A stretch of 64,000 nucleotides of DNA from CAZRHR01 sp964578885 (lineage in GTDB: Bacteria > Bacteroidota > Bacteroidia > CAIKAF01), in the NCBI GenBank assembly GCA_964578885.1, contig CAZOEO010000009.1:1-64000 (forward strand), written 5' to 3'. A model generated the notes under the pieces. The model saw nothing but the letters and a program-made list of their open reading frames with translations. It did no database searches and was not told where the DNA came from. Position 1 is the stretch's first letter. Every line of letters starts with the position of its first letter. A program made the translations under genes and the position numbers. Shown here one piece after another: positions 7,797-16,696 of this stretch.

Positions 7797-8839
7797 GAAA
7801 AATGAAGTTGTTCATACCATTTGGAATCGCCTGGCTTACCATGTTGGCCATGGGATGTGGAGGAAAAGGAAATGGTGCCCTCAACGGAGATTATACCCGG
7901 TTTAAGATTGCAGATACGGCGGGAATCGATTCCATGGTTTTTCAGGATAAAGGGGGGCAGACCGTTCGTTTACAGCGTCATCAAGGCTATTGGATGGCCG
8001 ATGGTGCATTTATGGCGCGGCCGGATTTAATCAACATTACCCTGAACACCTTGCATCGCATGGAAGTGAAGGAGTTTGTGAAAAAAACAGCCCGCGAAAA
8101 TTTACTGACCCAATTGGCCGTGTATTCTACCCACGTGCTTGTGTACGACAATGGCGAACCCGTAGCCGATTTTCACGTGGGCGGTCCTACGCCGGATCAT
8201 ATGGGCACGTATATGCTCAAGTCTGGAGCTGATGTGCCTGTTATTGTGTATGTTCCGGGATTTCGTGGTTATCTTTCCAATCATTTTTCTCCTTTAATAG
8301 AAGAATGGAAAGACCGCAAAATCTTTCAGTATGCGTTGGAAGATATCCGCGCGGTTCGGGTAGAAGATTTGCGCGATGCGGCTCAATCATTCGAGCTTAC
8401 GGTGTTACAAAAAAATCAGTTTCAGGTAAAAAGACTTCAGGACGGAAGCATTTTACCCCAATTGGATACAGGTTTGGTCAAAATTTTCCTGAAAAACTTT
8501 AAACTGCTGGGTTTCGAATCATTTGTAGATATCAATGCCGCCCGGCTAGATTCAGTGAAAAGGAATTACCCTTTACATCGGATCACCGTTTTTGAAACGT
8601 CCGGAAAATTCAAAGAACTTGCCTTGTACGCCATTCCATTGCCTCCCGGAACGTTAAACATGATTGGCGATCCCGTATCGGTAGACGTAGATCGCATGTA
8701 TGGCATTATCGATGGAAAAATTCAAACCATTTGCCAATACTACACTTTTGATCCGGTTACCGTTCCTGTTCGATGGTTTATTCCTGGCATGGCAGCCACA
8801 GTGCCGCCTGGTCCATCCGGAAGCCGGTTTCATGATTAA
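7793..8839 (+). CDS. DUF4340-like lipoprotein of the gld operon
   Basis: 348 aa from the ATG at 7793, overlapping the gldG stop. An alternative ATG lies at 7802. The signal peptide ends in a lipobox (LAMGC). The rest is a DUF4340-like soluble region rich in beta strands (QRHQGYWMADG, then VGGPTPDHMGTYMLK). Such proteins commonly follow GldG-type transporters and are thought to work with them at the envelope, but no biochemical role is known to me. Upstream in-frame codons back to 7700 lie inside gldG and are not used. Confidence 0.7.
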   Translation: MRKMKLFIPFGIAWLTMLAMGCGGKGNGALNGDYTRFKIADTAGIDSMVFQDKGGQTVRLQRHQGYWMADGAFMARPDLINITLNTLHRMEVKEFVKKTARENLLTQLAVYSTHVLVYDNGEPVADFHVGGPTPDHMGTYMLKSGADVPVIVYVPGFRGYLSNHFSPLIEEWKDRKIFQYALEDIRAVRVEDLRDAAQSFELTVLQKNQFQVKRLQDGSILPQLDTGLVKIFLKNFKLLGFESFVDINAARLDSVKRNYPLHRITVFETSGKFKELALYAIPLPPGTLNMIGDPVSVDVDRMYGIIDGKIQTICQYYTFDPVTVPVRWFIPGMAATVPPGPSGSRFHD

Positions 8840-8873
8840 TGGAATTTTTCCAACATTTGCATTATTCCCATTG

Positions 8874-8881
8874 TATATTTG
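8874..8881 (+). promoter_or_regulatory. Promoter -7 box (TATATTTG) of dnaN
   Basis: Exact TAnnTTTG match, 17 nt before the dnaN ATG, in the short gap after the lipoprotein gene. Confidence 0.6.
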
Positions 8882-8898
8882 TGTAAAATTTGCCTCAA

Positions 8899-10020
8899 AT
8901 GAATTTCGTTGTATCCAGCAAATATTTATTTCAACAGCTATCCATGATTCATGGCGTGGTGCCATCAAGCAGCACCATTCCGATTCAACTGGATTTTCTG
9001 TTCATCGCGCAGAATAATGTTTTGCATGTAACCGCTACGGATGGAGAAACCACCATTAGCACCGTTTTACAAGAAGTTCAGATTAAGGAAGAGGGTTCAG
9101 TGGCGATTCCCGCCAAAATGCTGATGGAAACCCTCAAAACGTTCGCCGATGTACCTTTAACGTTCATCATCGACGCACGCTGGAACATTACCTTAGCTTC
9201 TGATCGTGGAAAATATAAACTCGCAGGACATGATCCCAGCGAATATACCCGCATTCCGGAAATGGAAGAAACGGGTTCCTTCACCATCGAAGCCATTACC
9301 TTAAGCACGGCGATTTCCAAAACCGTTTTTGCCGTAGCCAATGACGATTTACGTCCGGTGATGAATGGTGTCCTTTTCCAAATGGGTGCAGATGGCATTA
9401 ACTTCGTGGCTACGGATGCCCATAAGTTGGTGAAATATCGCCGTTTAGATGTTTCTGCTGAACAACCCGGAGAAGTGATTGTGCCCAAAAAGCCTTTGAA
9501 CGTATTGCGGGGAATGCTTGGTAACAACGAATTTCCGGTGCAGGTGCAGTTTTCTCCGAAACTCATTCGCTTCGCTTTTCAAAACATTGAGGTGTTTTCC
9601 CGTTTGATTGATGGAAAATATCCCAATTATGAGGTGGTTATTCCCAAAGTGAATCCCAATAAACTCGTGGTAGACAAAGTCGCATTCCAAAATGCGATTC
9701 GCCGGGTCATGATTTTCTCCAACAAATCTACGTTTCAAGTGCGGTTGCGCCTCACGGGTTCAGAATTATATATTTCTGCCGAAGACCTGGATTTCAATAA
9801 TGAAGCCATGGAGCAACTGACGGCACGCTACGAGGGAGACGATATGGAAATCGGATTCAACAGCCGTTTCCTTTCAGAAATGTTGGGAAATATTGATGGA
9901 GAACATATTTCTCTGGATTTGTCCGAGCCCAATCGTCCCGGTATTCTTGCGCCGGTTGATTATCAGCGCGACATTGAAGAAATTATCATGTTGGTGATGC
10001 CCATTACCTTGGGTTCATAA
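8899..10020 (+). CDS. dnaN: DNA polymerase III beta subunit (sliding clamp)
   Basis: 373 aa, the usual length for DnaN with its three clamp domains. Recognisable segments are MNFVVSSKYL at the start, the conserved VANDDLRPVMNGVLF and VATDAHKLV stretch, FSRLIDGKYPNYEVVIPK, and the C-terminal end of the peptide-binding pocket, MLVMPI. The ATG at 8899 is preferred to the in-frame TTG at 8890. The gene tethers polymerase to DNA and recruits replication and repair factors. It is followed by a strong terminator. Confidence 0.97.
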   Translation: MNFVVSSKYLFQQLSMIHGVVPSSSTIPIQLDFLFIAQNNVLHVTATDGETTISTVLQEVQIKEEGSVAIPAKMLMETLKTFADVPLTFIIDARWNITLASDRGKYKLAGHDPSEYTRIPEMEETGSFTIEAITLSTAISKTVFAVANDDLRPVMNGVLFQMGADGINFVATDAHKLVKYRRLDVSAEQPGEVIVPKKPLNVLRGMLGNNEFPVQVQFSPKLIRFAFQNIEVFSRLIDGKYPNYEVVIPKVNPNKLVVDKVAFQNAIRRVMIFSNKSTFQVRLRLTGSELYISAEDLDFNNEAMEQLTARYEGDDMEIGFNSRFLSEMLGNIDGEHISLDLSEPNRPGILAPVDYQRDIEEIIMLVMPITLGS

Positions 10021-10038
10021 GCGACATCCCCATTTTTG

Positions 10039-10068
10039 AAGCCCCAATGAGAATTCGGGGCTTTTTTT
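10039..10068 (+). terminator. Rho-independent terminator after dnaN
   Basis: AAGCCCC and GGGGCTT arms around an 11-nt loop, followed by a run of T. Confidence 0.85.
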
Positions 10069-10241
10069 ATGGCGTAAAGCTTTTTTTTCTATCCATGCCA
10101 AGTTTAGTTACCTCAGGAGAAGTTTTACCCATCCCGTGAAACCACCATTCACCTATTCTAAAAGGTGTTAATATAAAGTTAAGGCGCGATTTTTGCTGAG
10201 ATTAAACGTTAAATTCGGATTGAAATTCAATTACAAGACTT

Positions 10242-11726
10242 ATGTTCAAACAAATTTCTGGAATTACGCTCTTTTGGTTGATGGGGTTGTTGTACGCCCA
10301 GGCGCCCCGGGAAGGATTTGCGCAATATAGTTTTAAGTTTAAAATCAACGGATTAAAGGACACCGTTTGCTATTTGGGTTTTAATTTCGGAGATAAAAAA
10401 TTTCTCAGAGACACGGCCCGCGTCAATAGCAAAGGCGAGGTAGAATTTAGTCCCAGAACCTCACGCGGGAAAAAGGATCCCATGTTGGGCGGTGTGTATT
10501 TGTTGATTTTACCTGACAAAGCAAGGTATTTCGAGTTTTTGGTCAACGAGCCCAATATTCATATTGAAACCGATACGGCCGACTTTTATAAGCGCATGGT
10601 CGTAAAAGAAAGTGTGGAAAATAAAATTTTCCTGAGCTATTTACTGAACATAGACGCAAATGGCGCTGATATTCAAAAGTTTCGGACTGTAATGGAGGAC
10701 GAAAATGCCTCAGAAGCAGATAAGAAGAAGGCGAGGGAAGGGCTTGAAAAAATCAATGAAACCTTGCTGAAATTCAGAAGAGATTTGGCCGAGAAACATC
10801 CACAAACCTTTGCCGCTGCATTGTTTCGGGCCATGGAAGAGCCCAATCTATCGAAAGTAGATACAGCGGATAAAGAGAAAACGTATCGGTATTTCAAAGC
10901 CCATTATTTTGATGGATTCGATATTCGGGATAATCGTATGCTTAGAACCCCGTTTTATGAGCAAAAGCTTACTTTTTACTTTGAAAAACTGGTTCCACAA
11001 ATCGCGGATTCACTCATTTTGGAAGCGGATCAGTTTGTGGGGGCTTTGGCTGGCGACAAAGAATTGTTCAAGTTTGTCGTGCATAAACTCACCTTCATGT
11101 TTGAGCGCAGCCAGGTGATGTGTGTGGATAGGGCCTTTGTACACATGGTAGAAACCTATTATCGGACAGGCCGTGCCGATTGGCTTTCGAAAGAAGATTT
11201 GGACAAAGTGTTGGAGCGTTCAGAGAAGTTGCGCCCCGTACTTTGTGGCGAAACAGTAAAAGACATCAATCTGCCTGATACTTCGGGAAAGGTATTTCAT
11301 AGTTTGTACAGAACCCCCGGAAAATATAAGGTGCTTTATTTCTGGGATGCCACTTGTGGACATTGTAAAAAAGCCACTCCCGCACTTGGCGAACTTTATA
11401 CCTCGTTTTTAAAGCCAAACAACATTGGGGTTTTCGCGGTCGAGGGTGAAGTGGAGACCAAAGAATGGAAAAAGTTCCTGAAGGAGCATAAACTTCCGTT
11501 CATCACCGTGTCGGATTTCCCTGAAATGCGCGATAAACCGGAAAATTATGTGCCCCGATTTACGGACATCGGTTCCGTGAATTTCCGTCACAATTATGAT
11601 TTGCGCAGCTATCCGGTGATGTTTGTGCTGGATCAGAATCATAAAATTGTAGGAAAAGGGCTTTCGGTAGAGCAGCTTGAAGATTTTCTGAAGAAGCTGA
11701 TGAGCCAGGACGAGAAGAAAAAATAA
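10242..11726 (+). CDS. Secreted thioredoxin-like (TlpA/DUF5106-type) protein
   Basis: 494 aa. Signal peptide, then a DUF4369-like beta domain (FKINGLKDTVCYLGFNFGD), a helical DUF5106-like middle and a C-terminal redoxin domain with the dithiol motif CGHC (about residues 371-374, in FWDATCGHCKKATPALGEL) and the cis-Pro region SYPVMFVLD. It is expected in the periplasm or anchored at the membrane as a disulfide reductase of the TlpA/ResA type. Bacteroidota encode many paralogues, and the partner cannot be told from sequence. It is a single-gene unit with its own terminator. Confidence 0.85.
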   Translation: MFKQISGITLFWLMGLLYAQAPREGFAQYSFKFKINGLKDTVCYLGFNFGDKKFLRDTARVNSKGEVEFSPRTSRGKKDPMLGGVYLLILPDKARYFEFLVNEPNIHIETDTADFYKRMVVKESVENKIFLSYLLNIDANGADIQKFRTVMEDENASEADKKKAREGLEKINETLLKFRRDLAEKHPQTFAAALFRAMEEPNLSKVDTADKEKTYRYFKAHYFDGFDIRDNRMLRTPFYEQKLTFYFEKLVPQIADSLILEADQFVGALAGDKELFKFVVHKLTFMFERSQVMCVDRAFVHMVETYYRTGRADWLSKEDLDKVLERSEKLRPVLCGETVKDINLPDTSGKVFHSLYRTPGKYKVLYFWDATCGHCKKATPALGELYTSFLKPNNIGVFAVEGEVETKEWKKFLKEHKLPFITVSDFPEMRDKPENYVPRFTDIGSVNFRHNYDLRSYPVMFVLDQNHKIVGKGLSVEQLEDFLKKLMSQDEKKK

Positions 11727-11742
11727 TTCAGTACCAATTTGT

Positions 11743-11781
11743 AAAAGGGTTTTATGCATATGTCATAAAACCCTTTTTTTT
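11743..11781 (+). terminator. Terminator after the thioredoxin-like gene
   Basis: Long arms AAAAGGGTTTTATG and CATAAAACCCTTTT separated by a short loop and followed by T residues. Confidence 0.85.
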
Positions 11782-11817
11782 TGGGAGGAGGCCTGGCCGT
11801 ACAAGTTCAACTTATTC

Positions 11818-12017
11818 TGTAACCTCCCCCAAATTTTGGACAGTTTAAAAATAGCTTTCCATACCTTTAAACACCAGATTCATGAAAAAATCAAAGTTTA
11901 CCGAGACATAAATTGTGTCAGCGTTCAAAGAGTATGCTGCAAACAAGAGCGTTTAAGACATTTATCGCGAACTTGAGATGAATGAGCAGACTTTCCACAA
12001 CTGGAACAGGAAATATT
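11818..12017 (+). mobile_element. IS3-family remnant: left terminus plus dead orfA
   Basis: 11818-11872 is the IS terminus shared (inverted) with 1-55. The ATG at 11882 begins an orfA-like frame (MKKSKFTET, stop, IVSAFKEYAANKSV, stop, DIYRELEMNEQTFHNW) that carries two in-frame TAA codons where family members usually have sense codons, and similarity ends near 12017. No orfB follows. It is a decayed fragment with no transposition capacity of its own. Confidence 0.75.
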
Positions 12018-12421
12018 GCATTACTCTAATTTGTCTTATTTGTAGTTTGTTATGTCATTATTAAAATTCAAATCAGCTTACCTGGTCCATGGTCAAATGA
12101 GTAGCGCCATTTACTCGTTTAGGTATTACTACGAATACACCGCCTTTTCCTGCTCTGCTTATTATGACTGTCTCGAAATTGTCTAGTTACCTTGTCTGTC
12201 AGATAAACCTTGCAAGGCGTTCCAGAATGTAATTATGGCTTCTCATGCTTAGTTCCTTCCATTAGAACTCAGTCTGCTTTGGCTTTTAATATCCATTCTT
12301 TTGCTGTCATTTTACTGGTTTTTCATTTTTAGCCGGCTATTTCATATTTGCATTGTCTTCAAAGTATGAAAGTTAACGGTTTAGTGCTTGGCGCAGTGTT
12401 GGGTTTCGGTGTTCCAAACAC
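12018..12421. other. Gene-free stretch before yceH
   Basis: About 400 AT-rich bases between the IS remnant and yceH. I see no supported ORF, RNA gene or terminator. It is probably decayed IS or insertion-site sequence. Confidence 0.4.
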
Positions 12422-13060
12422 TCAATCCAGTAAAGACTGCAAGGTCTGTAGTTTTTGTTCCAACGCTTCTACCCGTGCTTCCAACGCTGCAACTCGCTGT
12501 TCTAAAGCAGAACTTGTTTGGGCAGACATGTCCCCGGTAGATTCGGCTTCCATCCATAAGCTTTCCCCGCGATCGAAAAAGGTATGCATGTAGCGAGCTT
12601 CCTTTTGTCCCGGCTTCTTCGCCAAAATACGAACCATCGGTTCATCTCCTTCCCGTAAAGATTCAAGGGTAGTCAGCACTTCCTGTACATCCTCGAAATC
12701 GTAAATGCGCCCGCTCATGCTGTTGATTTCTCCAGGCGTTAGCGGTCCACGCAGCAGTAGCAGACAAAGCACCGCATGGGCGCGTGTTTCTATGCCCAAA
12801 GCATAAGCCGTAGTATGCCTGAATTTGACGACCCGGCTTCCGCCTCCCACCACATGCGCGACCAATCCAAGTTTCTTCAAACGATCTAAACCTTCCTGAA
12901 CTGCCGTTTCTTCCAATTGCATGATGGGATTTCGGGAAGTCTTCTGATTCGCTGCAGTAGTCGCAGCATTTAGCGTTAAGGGGTAGTATTCCGGTGTGGT
13001 TTTCTCTTTTTCCATGAGAACTCCCAATACCCGGGCTTCTATTTCATCTAATTTCAACAT
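12422..13060 (-). CDS. yceH: YceH family protein (DUF480)
   Basis: 212 aa. Two winged-helix units as in the YceH family: the opening LDEIEARVLGVLMEKEKTTPE and NQKTSRNPIMQLEE are highly diagnostic. A coiled-coil tail (EQRVAALEARVEALEQKLQTL) closes the protein. The molecular function is not established, though the fold suggests nucleic-acid binding. The start is set at the ATG at 13060, because a -7 box ends only 3 nt upstream and would overlap the alternative TTG start at 13066. Confidence 0.9.
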   Translation of the reverse strand: MLKLDEIEARVLGVLMEKEKTTPEYYPLTLNAATTAANQKTSRNPIMQLEETAVQEGLDRLKKLGLVAHVVGGGSRVVKFRHTTAYALGIETRAHAVLCLLLLRGPLTPGEINSMSGRIYDFEDVQEVLTTLESLREGDEPMVRILAKKPGQKEARYMHTFFDRGESLWMEAESTGDMSAQTSSALEQRVAALEARVEALEQKLQTLQSLLD

Positions 13061-13063
13061 GCT

Positions 13064-13071
13064 CAAAAGTA
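13064..13071 (-). promoter_or_regulatory. Promoter -7 box (TACTTTTG) of yceH
   Basis: Exact TAnnTTTG on the minus strand, 3 nt before the ATG; implies a leaderless mRNA. Confidence 0.55.
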
Positions 13072-13189
13072 CAATATTTCAGTTTTACCCGTACCACATG
13101 AGGCCTTAGGGTACATTTTCTCTCTTTTTCACCAGCCATCCTCATTGTAAAATTTAACGCAAGTCTTTGGATAGACGTCTTCTTTTTTG

Positions 13190-13197
13190 TAGGTTTG
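13190..13197 (+). promoter_or_regulatory. Promoter of the B12 uptake operon (TAGGTTTG with upstream TTTG)
   Basis: The -7 box TAGGTTTG and a TTTG at 13166-13169 have centres 26 bp apart, as expected for the -33/-7 Bacteroidota promoter. Transcription would begin just before the riboswitch. Confidence 0.7.
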
Positions 13198-13202
13198 CCT
13201 CA

Positions 13203-13390
13203 TCTGGTGTTGGCACGGAATATCTCCGGTGTCAATGAAAAGGGAATGGTGTGAAATTCACCGACTGTCCCCGCAACTGTAAGTTCCGAAAAGGATCAGC
13301 CTCATCTGCCACTGTACAAACGGGAAGGCGCTGCATCTGGAACAAGTCAGGAGACCTGCCAGAAGAAAATAGGGGAGCTTGACTTCGGGG
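13203..13390 (+). ncRNA. Cobalamin riboswitch
   Basis: Leader RNA with the class landmarks in order: GGTG and GGAA segments, GACTGTCCCCGCAACTGTAA, GCCACTG, GGGAAGGC, and the B12 box AGTCAGGAGACCTGCC (13345-13360). It lies directly ahead of the BtuB-type receptor. Adenosylcobalamin binding to such leaders represses B12 uptake genes. The 5' edge is set from the promoter; the 3' edge is approximate. Confidence 0.95.
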
Positions 13391-13415
13391 ATTGAGTCAT
13401 GGCCTTGTAGTGAAT

Positions 13416-15323
13416 ATGAAAGCATTATGCTGGATGTTGAGCCTGTTTAGTCTCACAGGTTCATGGTTTTATGCGCAAAATGTCCCGGTTTTTTTACCCG
13501 AAAAAACCATCACCGGACATCGTTTTACAGCTCCACTAGGGATAAAGGATACCACTTTATGGAGTCACAACCACATGCATACGTGGGGACAAGGACTAGG
13601 TGCCGAACTTGCCCGTGAAACCGGTGCCTATATTCGAATGCAGGCGCCTGGTCTGTTGGGAAGTTTTTCTTTCCGGGGTGCCGGACCAGAACGTACCCTC
13701 ATTTTGTGGAATGGCATTCCGGTGAATGGCTGGACCACCGGACAGGCCGATATCAATCTTTTTTCCATCACACCCATGAGCCGCATTCAGTTTGCCGGCG
13801 GCGCCGCTACGACACAATGGGGCTCCGGTGCCGTTGGGGCCGTGATCAACATTGACCCTTTTACCCGAATCGGAGACGATTTTACCTGGGGTGTGCAATC
13901 GCAAGTCGGAAGTTTCGGACAAAAAAATGGTACAGCCTATCTATACTTTGGTAAAAAAGGGTGGCGAATCAATCTTAGTGGCCATCTGGGTCATACCCTC
14001 AACAATTTTGCGTTCAGAAACATGTCTTTGCCCCAACAGCCAACTCAGGAAACCCAACACGCCAACGTGCTTCAGGGCGGAGGGCAATGGCGTTTGGCCA
14101 AAGATTTCAACAAAGGTAGCTTTTCCTACACCGGCGGATATCATTATGCAAAACGAGACATTCCGGCCGTCATGGGCGCAGCTTGGAATCAAGCCAACCA
14201 AATGGACGCCTCTTTGCGCCAGGTCATTTTGGGAAATGTCAATGTTTCTCATACCCTGCGTTTTCACGGCCTGATAGGTTATACCCTGGATCGTTTAGAT
14301 TACACGGATGCTTCCGTTCAAAGTCCCAGCACCATACATACAGGACATGCCCAGTGGAACGCAGACTGGAGGCCAAATGCCCGATGGATTTGGCGCAGTG
14401 GCGTGGAATTGCAAAGCATGTTGGCCCAACTTCCCAATTTTAATCAGGGAAAAGCAGATGAAAGCCGCGTGTCGATCCATTCCAGCCTAAGATATAGGGG
14501 ATTTGTAGACGCAGAGGTGCAGGTCCGGCAGCCCTGGGTCACAGGATTTAATACACGTCCCGTGGTTAGTCTGGGAATACAGAAAAAATTTCAAGTCGCT
14601 CGTGGACATCAGTTAAGAATTCAGGGGCAAGCGGCCACCCATTTTAGAATTCCAACCCTTAACGATCGATTCTGGATGCCCGGTGGAAATGCCAACCTTA
14701 AACCAGAAACCGGTTGGCAGACAGAGTTCGGCTTAACCTATGAGTTTGGTCCCGGAACCTGGCGGCAAACTATTCAATGTCAGGCTTATTACAGCCAAAT
14801 CGACGATTTTATCCGGTGGATTCCGCAAAACGCCGGATGGTGGGCGCCAGAAAACATATCCCGTGTGGCTTTATATGGTTTAGAAGGACATAGCCGTACC
14901 CAATGGAAATGGGGGCCCTGGGATTTCTCCCTTCACGCCCGCGTCCAGTGGAACCAAACCCGGGATCAAAGTAATCATGATCATCCCCTTCCTTACACTC
15001 CGGAATTTTCAGGGTTTTCCTCTTTTCAGATGAAATGGAAAAGACTCGAATGGTCCCTTCAATGCGAAGCATTTAGTCACCGATACACTCAATCTGATTT
15101 GCAACACCAACTTCCTGCTTTTGTCCTTTTACATACCATGCTCAAAGGAGAATGGAAAAGCAAAGCATGGGCTTGGGCGCCTTTTGTCCGTGTAGAAAAC
15201 TTAACTCATACAGATTATCAGTGGATTCGGAATCGTCCCATGCCAGGCCAAACCCTTACTGTGGGCCTGCACCTTTCATGGGATAAAAGTTCATTGAATC
15301 AGCAAGTTCCTGTTAAATTATAA
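13416..15323 (+). CDS. btuB: BtuB-like TonB-dependent cobalamin receptor
   Basis: 635 aa. Signal peptide, plug domain (about 45-160, with SFRGAGPERTLILWNGIPV, followed by WGSGAVGAVINI), then a 22-strand-type beta barrel ending near the C-terminus. The B12 riboswitch immediately upstream identifies the ligand as cobalamin or a related corrinoid. The start is the ATG at 13416, after the riboswitch; an in-frame TTG at 13392 overlaps the riboswitch region. The downstream lipoprotein gene, 9 nt away, is the expected surface partner. Confidence 0.92.
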   Translation: MKALCWMLSLFSLTGSWFYAQNVPVFLPEKTITGHRFTAPLGIKDTTLWSHNHMHTWGQGLGAELARETGAYIRMQAPGLLGSFSFRGAGPERTLILWNGIPVNGWTTGQADINLFSITPMSRIQFAGGAATTQWGSGAVGAVINIDPFTRIGDDFTWGVQSQVGSFGQKNGTAYLYFGKKGWRINLSGHLGHTLNNFAFRNMSLPQQPTQETQHANVLQGGGQWRLAKDFNKGSFSYTGGYHYAKRDIPAVMGAAWNQANQMDASLRQVILGNVNVSHTLRFHGLIGYTLDRLDYTDASVQSPSTIHTGHAQWNADWRPNARWIWRSGVELQSMLAQLPNFNQGKADESRVSIHSSLRYRGFVDAEVQVRQPWVTGFNTRPVVSLGIQKKFQVARGHQLRIQGQAATHFRIPTLNDRFWMPGGNANLKPETGWQTEFGLTYEFGPGTWRQTIQCQAYYSQIDDFIRWIPQNAGWWAPENISRVALYGLEGHSRTQWKWGPWDFSLHARVQWNQTRDQSNHDHPLPYTPEFSGFSSFQMKWKRLEWSLQCEAFSHRYTQSDLQHQLPAFVLLHTMLKGEWKSKAWAWAPFVRVENLTHTDYQWIRNRPMPGQTLTVGLHLSWDKSSLNQQVPVKL

Positions 15324-15332
15324 TTCCAACAT

Positions 15333-16388
15333 ATGTTTAAGTCCAAACTTTCGCTGGCGGTAGGATGCACCGCCCTCTCCATGGGAGCATTTTTCTCCTG
15401 TTCACCAGAAGAAAACACCTCTTCAGGCGCATTTTCAGACGGCCTTTTCTTTGTGAACGAAGGGGCGTATGGGCAGGCCAATGGTTCCATTAGTCACTTC
15501 AACGCCACTACCCAAATCCTTACGCAAGATGTGATTGGCTTGGCTAATAATGGTTTACTTACAGGAGATATTGTTCAAGATTTGCAGTTTTCCAATAACC
15601 ATGCTTATGTGGTGGTGAACAATGGAAACCGGCTCATGGTCCTTCAAAAAGGAAGCTTTGTGGTAGACACCATTCTTTCCGATCGGCCTTTACCCCGTTT
15701 TCTGCATGTAGAAGAAGGCTTTGGATATTTAACGCAGTGGGTTTCCTTTGGCGCACCCGGAAATCTGGTAAAAATGGACCTTTCCGATTTTTCCATGGTA
15801 GATTCCATCAGCCTGGGAGAACTTCCGGAACAAATGATTCCGGTGGGCGACGCGTTGTGGGTCATCAACAGCAACGAAGAAGGGGAGAAGGGATGCATGC
15901 AAATACAGCGCAATACCCTTCAGTTGTTGGGCCAGACAGATGTTGGCGATCGCCCCAACAGCATCACCAAAGACGATCAGGGACGCGTTTGGGTTTTGGC
16001 AGGCGGACGACCTTCCTGGGCCGGAACGCCCACACCTGGAACCATTTCTCGTTTAAATGCAGATGGTACTGTCGCCTTTCAAATGACCTTGCCGGATTCA
16101 CTCGGGAATCCCACACGATTGGCCTGGCTGGGCAACAACCGAATCGGATTTCTGGCCAATCAGGGCGTGTACACCCATCAGGTGAACGAACCCACGTCCG
16201 GCGTGCAACTATTCATTCCGGGCCTTTGGTATGGATTGTCCGCCCATCCCGGTTCCGGGCAGATCTATGTAACCAATGTCGGGAATTTTTCCCAGGCCGG
16301 CACCGTTCATCTTTACAATCAATCAGGCCAATTTCAGCAAAGCTGGCCAGCCGGAGTGGGCGTAAGTCGAGTCATTTTCCTGCCTTAA
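15333..16388 (+). CDS. BtuG-like surface lipoprotein (DUF5074 beta-propeller)
   Basis: 351 aa. Lipobox FFSC at residues 20-23, followed by acidic residues (SPEEN), compatible with a Bacteroidota lipoprotein export signal. The mature part starts with the DUF5074 hallmark FFVNEGAYGQANGSISHF and continues as repeated propeller blades (YVVVNNGNRL, then IYVTNVGNFSQAGTVHLYN). In Bacteroides, BtuG is a propeller lipoprotein that captures B12 on the cell surface and passes it to BtuB. Gene order and the shared riboswitch support the same job here; direct B12 binding is inferred. Confidence 0.8.
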   Translation: MFKSKLSLAVGCTALSMGAFFSCSPEENTSSGAFSDGLFFVNEGAYGQANGSISHFNATTQILTQDVIGLANNGLLTGDIVQDLQFSNNHAYVVVNNGNRLMVLQKGSFVVDTILSDRPLPRFLHVEEGFGYLTQWVSFGAPGNLVKMDLSDFSMVDSISLGELPEQMIPVGDALWVINSNEEGEKGCMQIQRNTLQLLGQTDVGDRPNSITKDDQGRVWVLAGGRPSWAGTPTPGTISRLNADGTVAFQMTLPDSLGNPTRLAWLGNNRIGFLANQGVYTHQVNEPTSGVQLFIPGLWYGLSAHPGSGQIYVTNVGNFSQAGTVHLYNQSGQFQQSWPAGVGVSRVIFLP

Positions 16389-16409
16389 AAAGTACATTTT
16401 TTCCTGAAT

Positions 16410-16575
16410 TGGGGCGCTATGCCGGCCCTTAGCTCAACGTTACTTGCCATGGCCCACGGCTCGCAAAGGCGTGCGGGGTCTGCGTGTGAACCCGCAGCCT
16501 CCGCCGCCCAAGCGAATCCGGGGTCTGGCTGCGTACCGTACCACTGCGGTCCGGGCGCCAAAAACCCTCGAGGGG
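16410..16575 (+). other. GC-rich structured non-coding element
   Basis: About 165 bases that are markedly GC-richer than the surroundings and rich in stems: GGCGC (near 16413) with GCGCC (near 16555) closing the whole; TGCGGG with CCCGCA; CGCAGCC (about 16493-16499) with GGCTGCG (about 16526-16532); ACCG with CGGT; TTGC with GCAA. It ends directly at a strong terminator. It may be the 3' part of the B12 operon transcript, a small RNA, or a copy of a dispersed GC-rich repeat. The short ORFs through it on both strands look like noise. Confidence 0.4.
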
Positions 16576-16612
16576 AAAGACAACCAGACGAATATCTGGT
16601 TGTCTTTTTTTT
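16576..16612 (+). terminator. Strong terminator of the B12 operon / GC-rich element
   Basis: Perfect 13-bp arms AAAGACAACCAGA and TCTGGTTGTCTTT around CGAATA, ending in a run of T. Confidence 0.9.
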
Positions 16613-16696
16613 ATCGTAAAGACCAAAATTCCCATCATTTATTCACTTTGAGTCATAATTATTTTGTAATATTATGCTACATTTCATACCTCCTTC

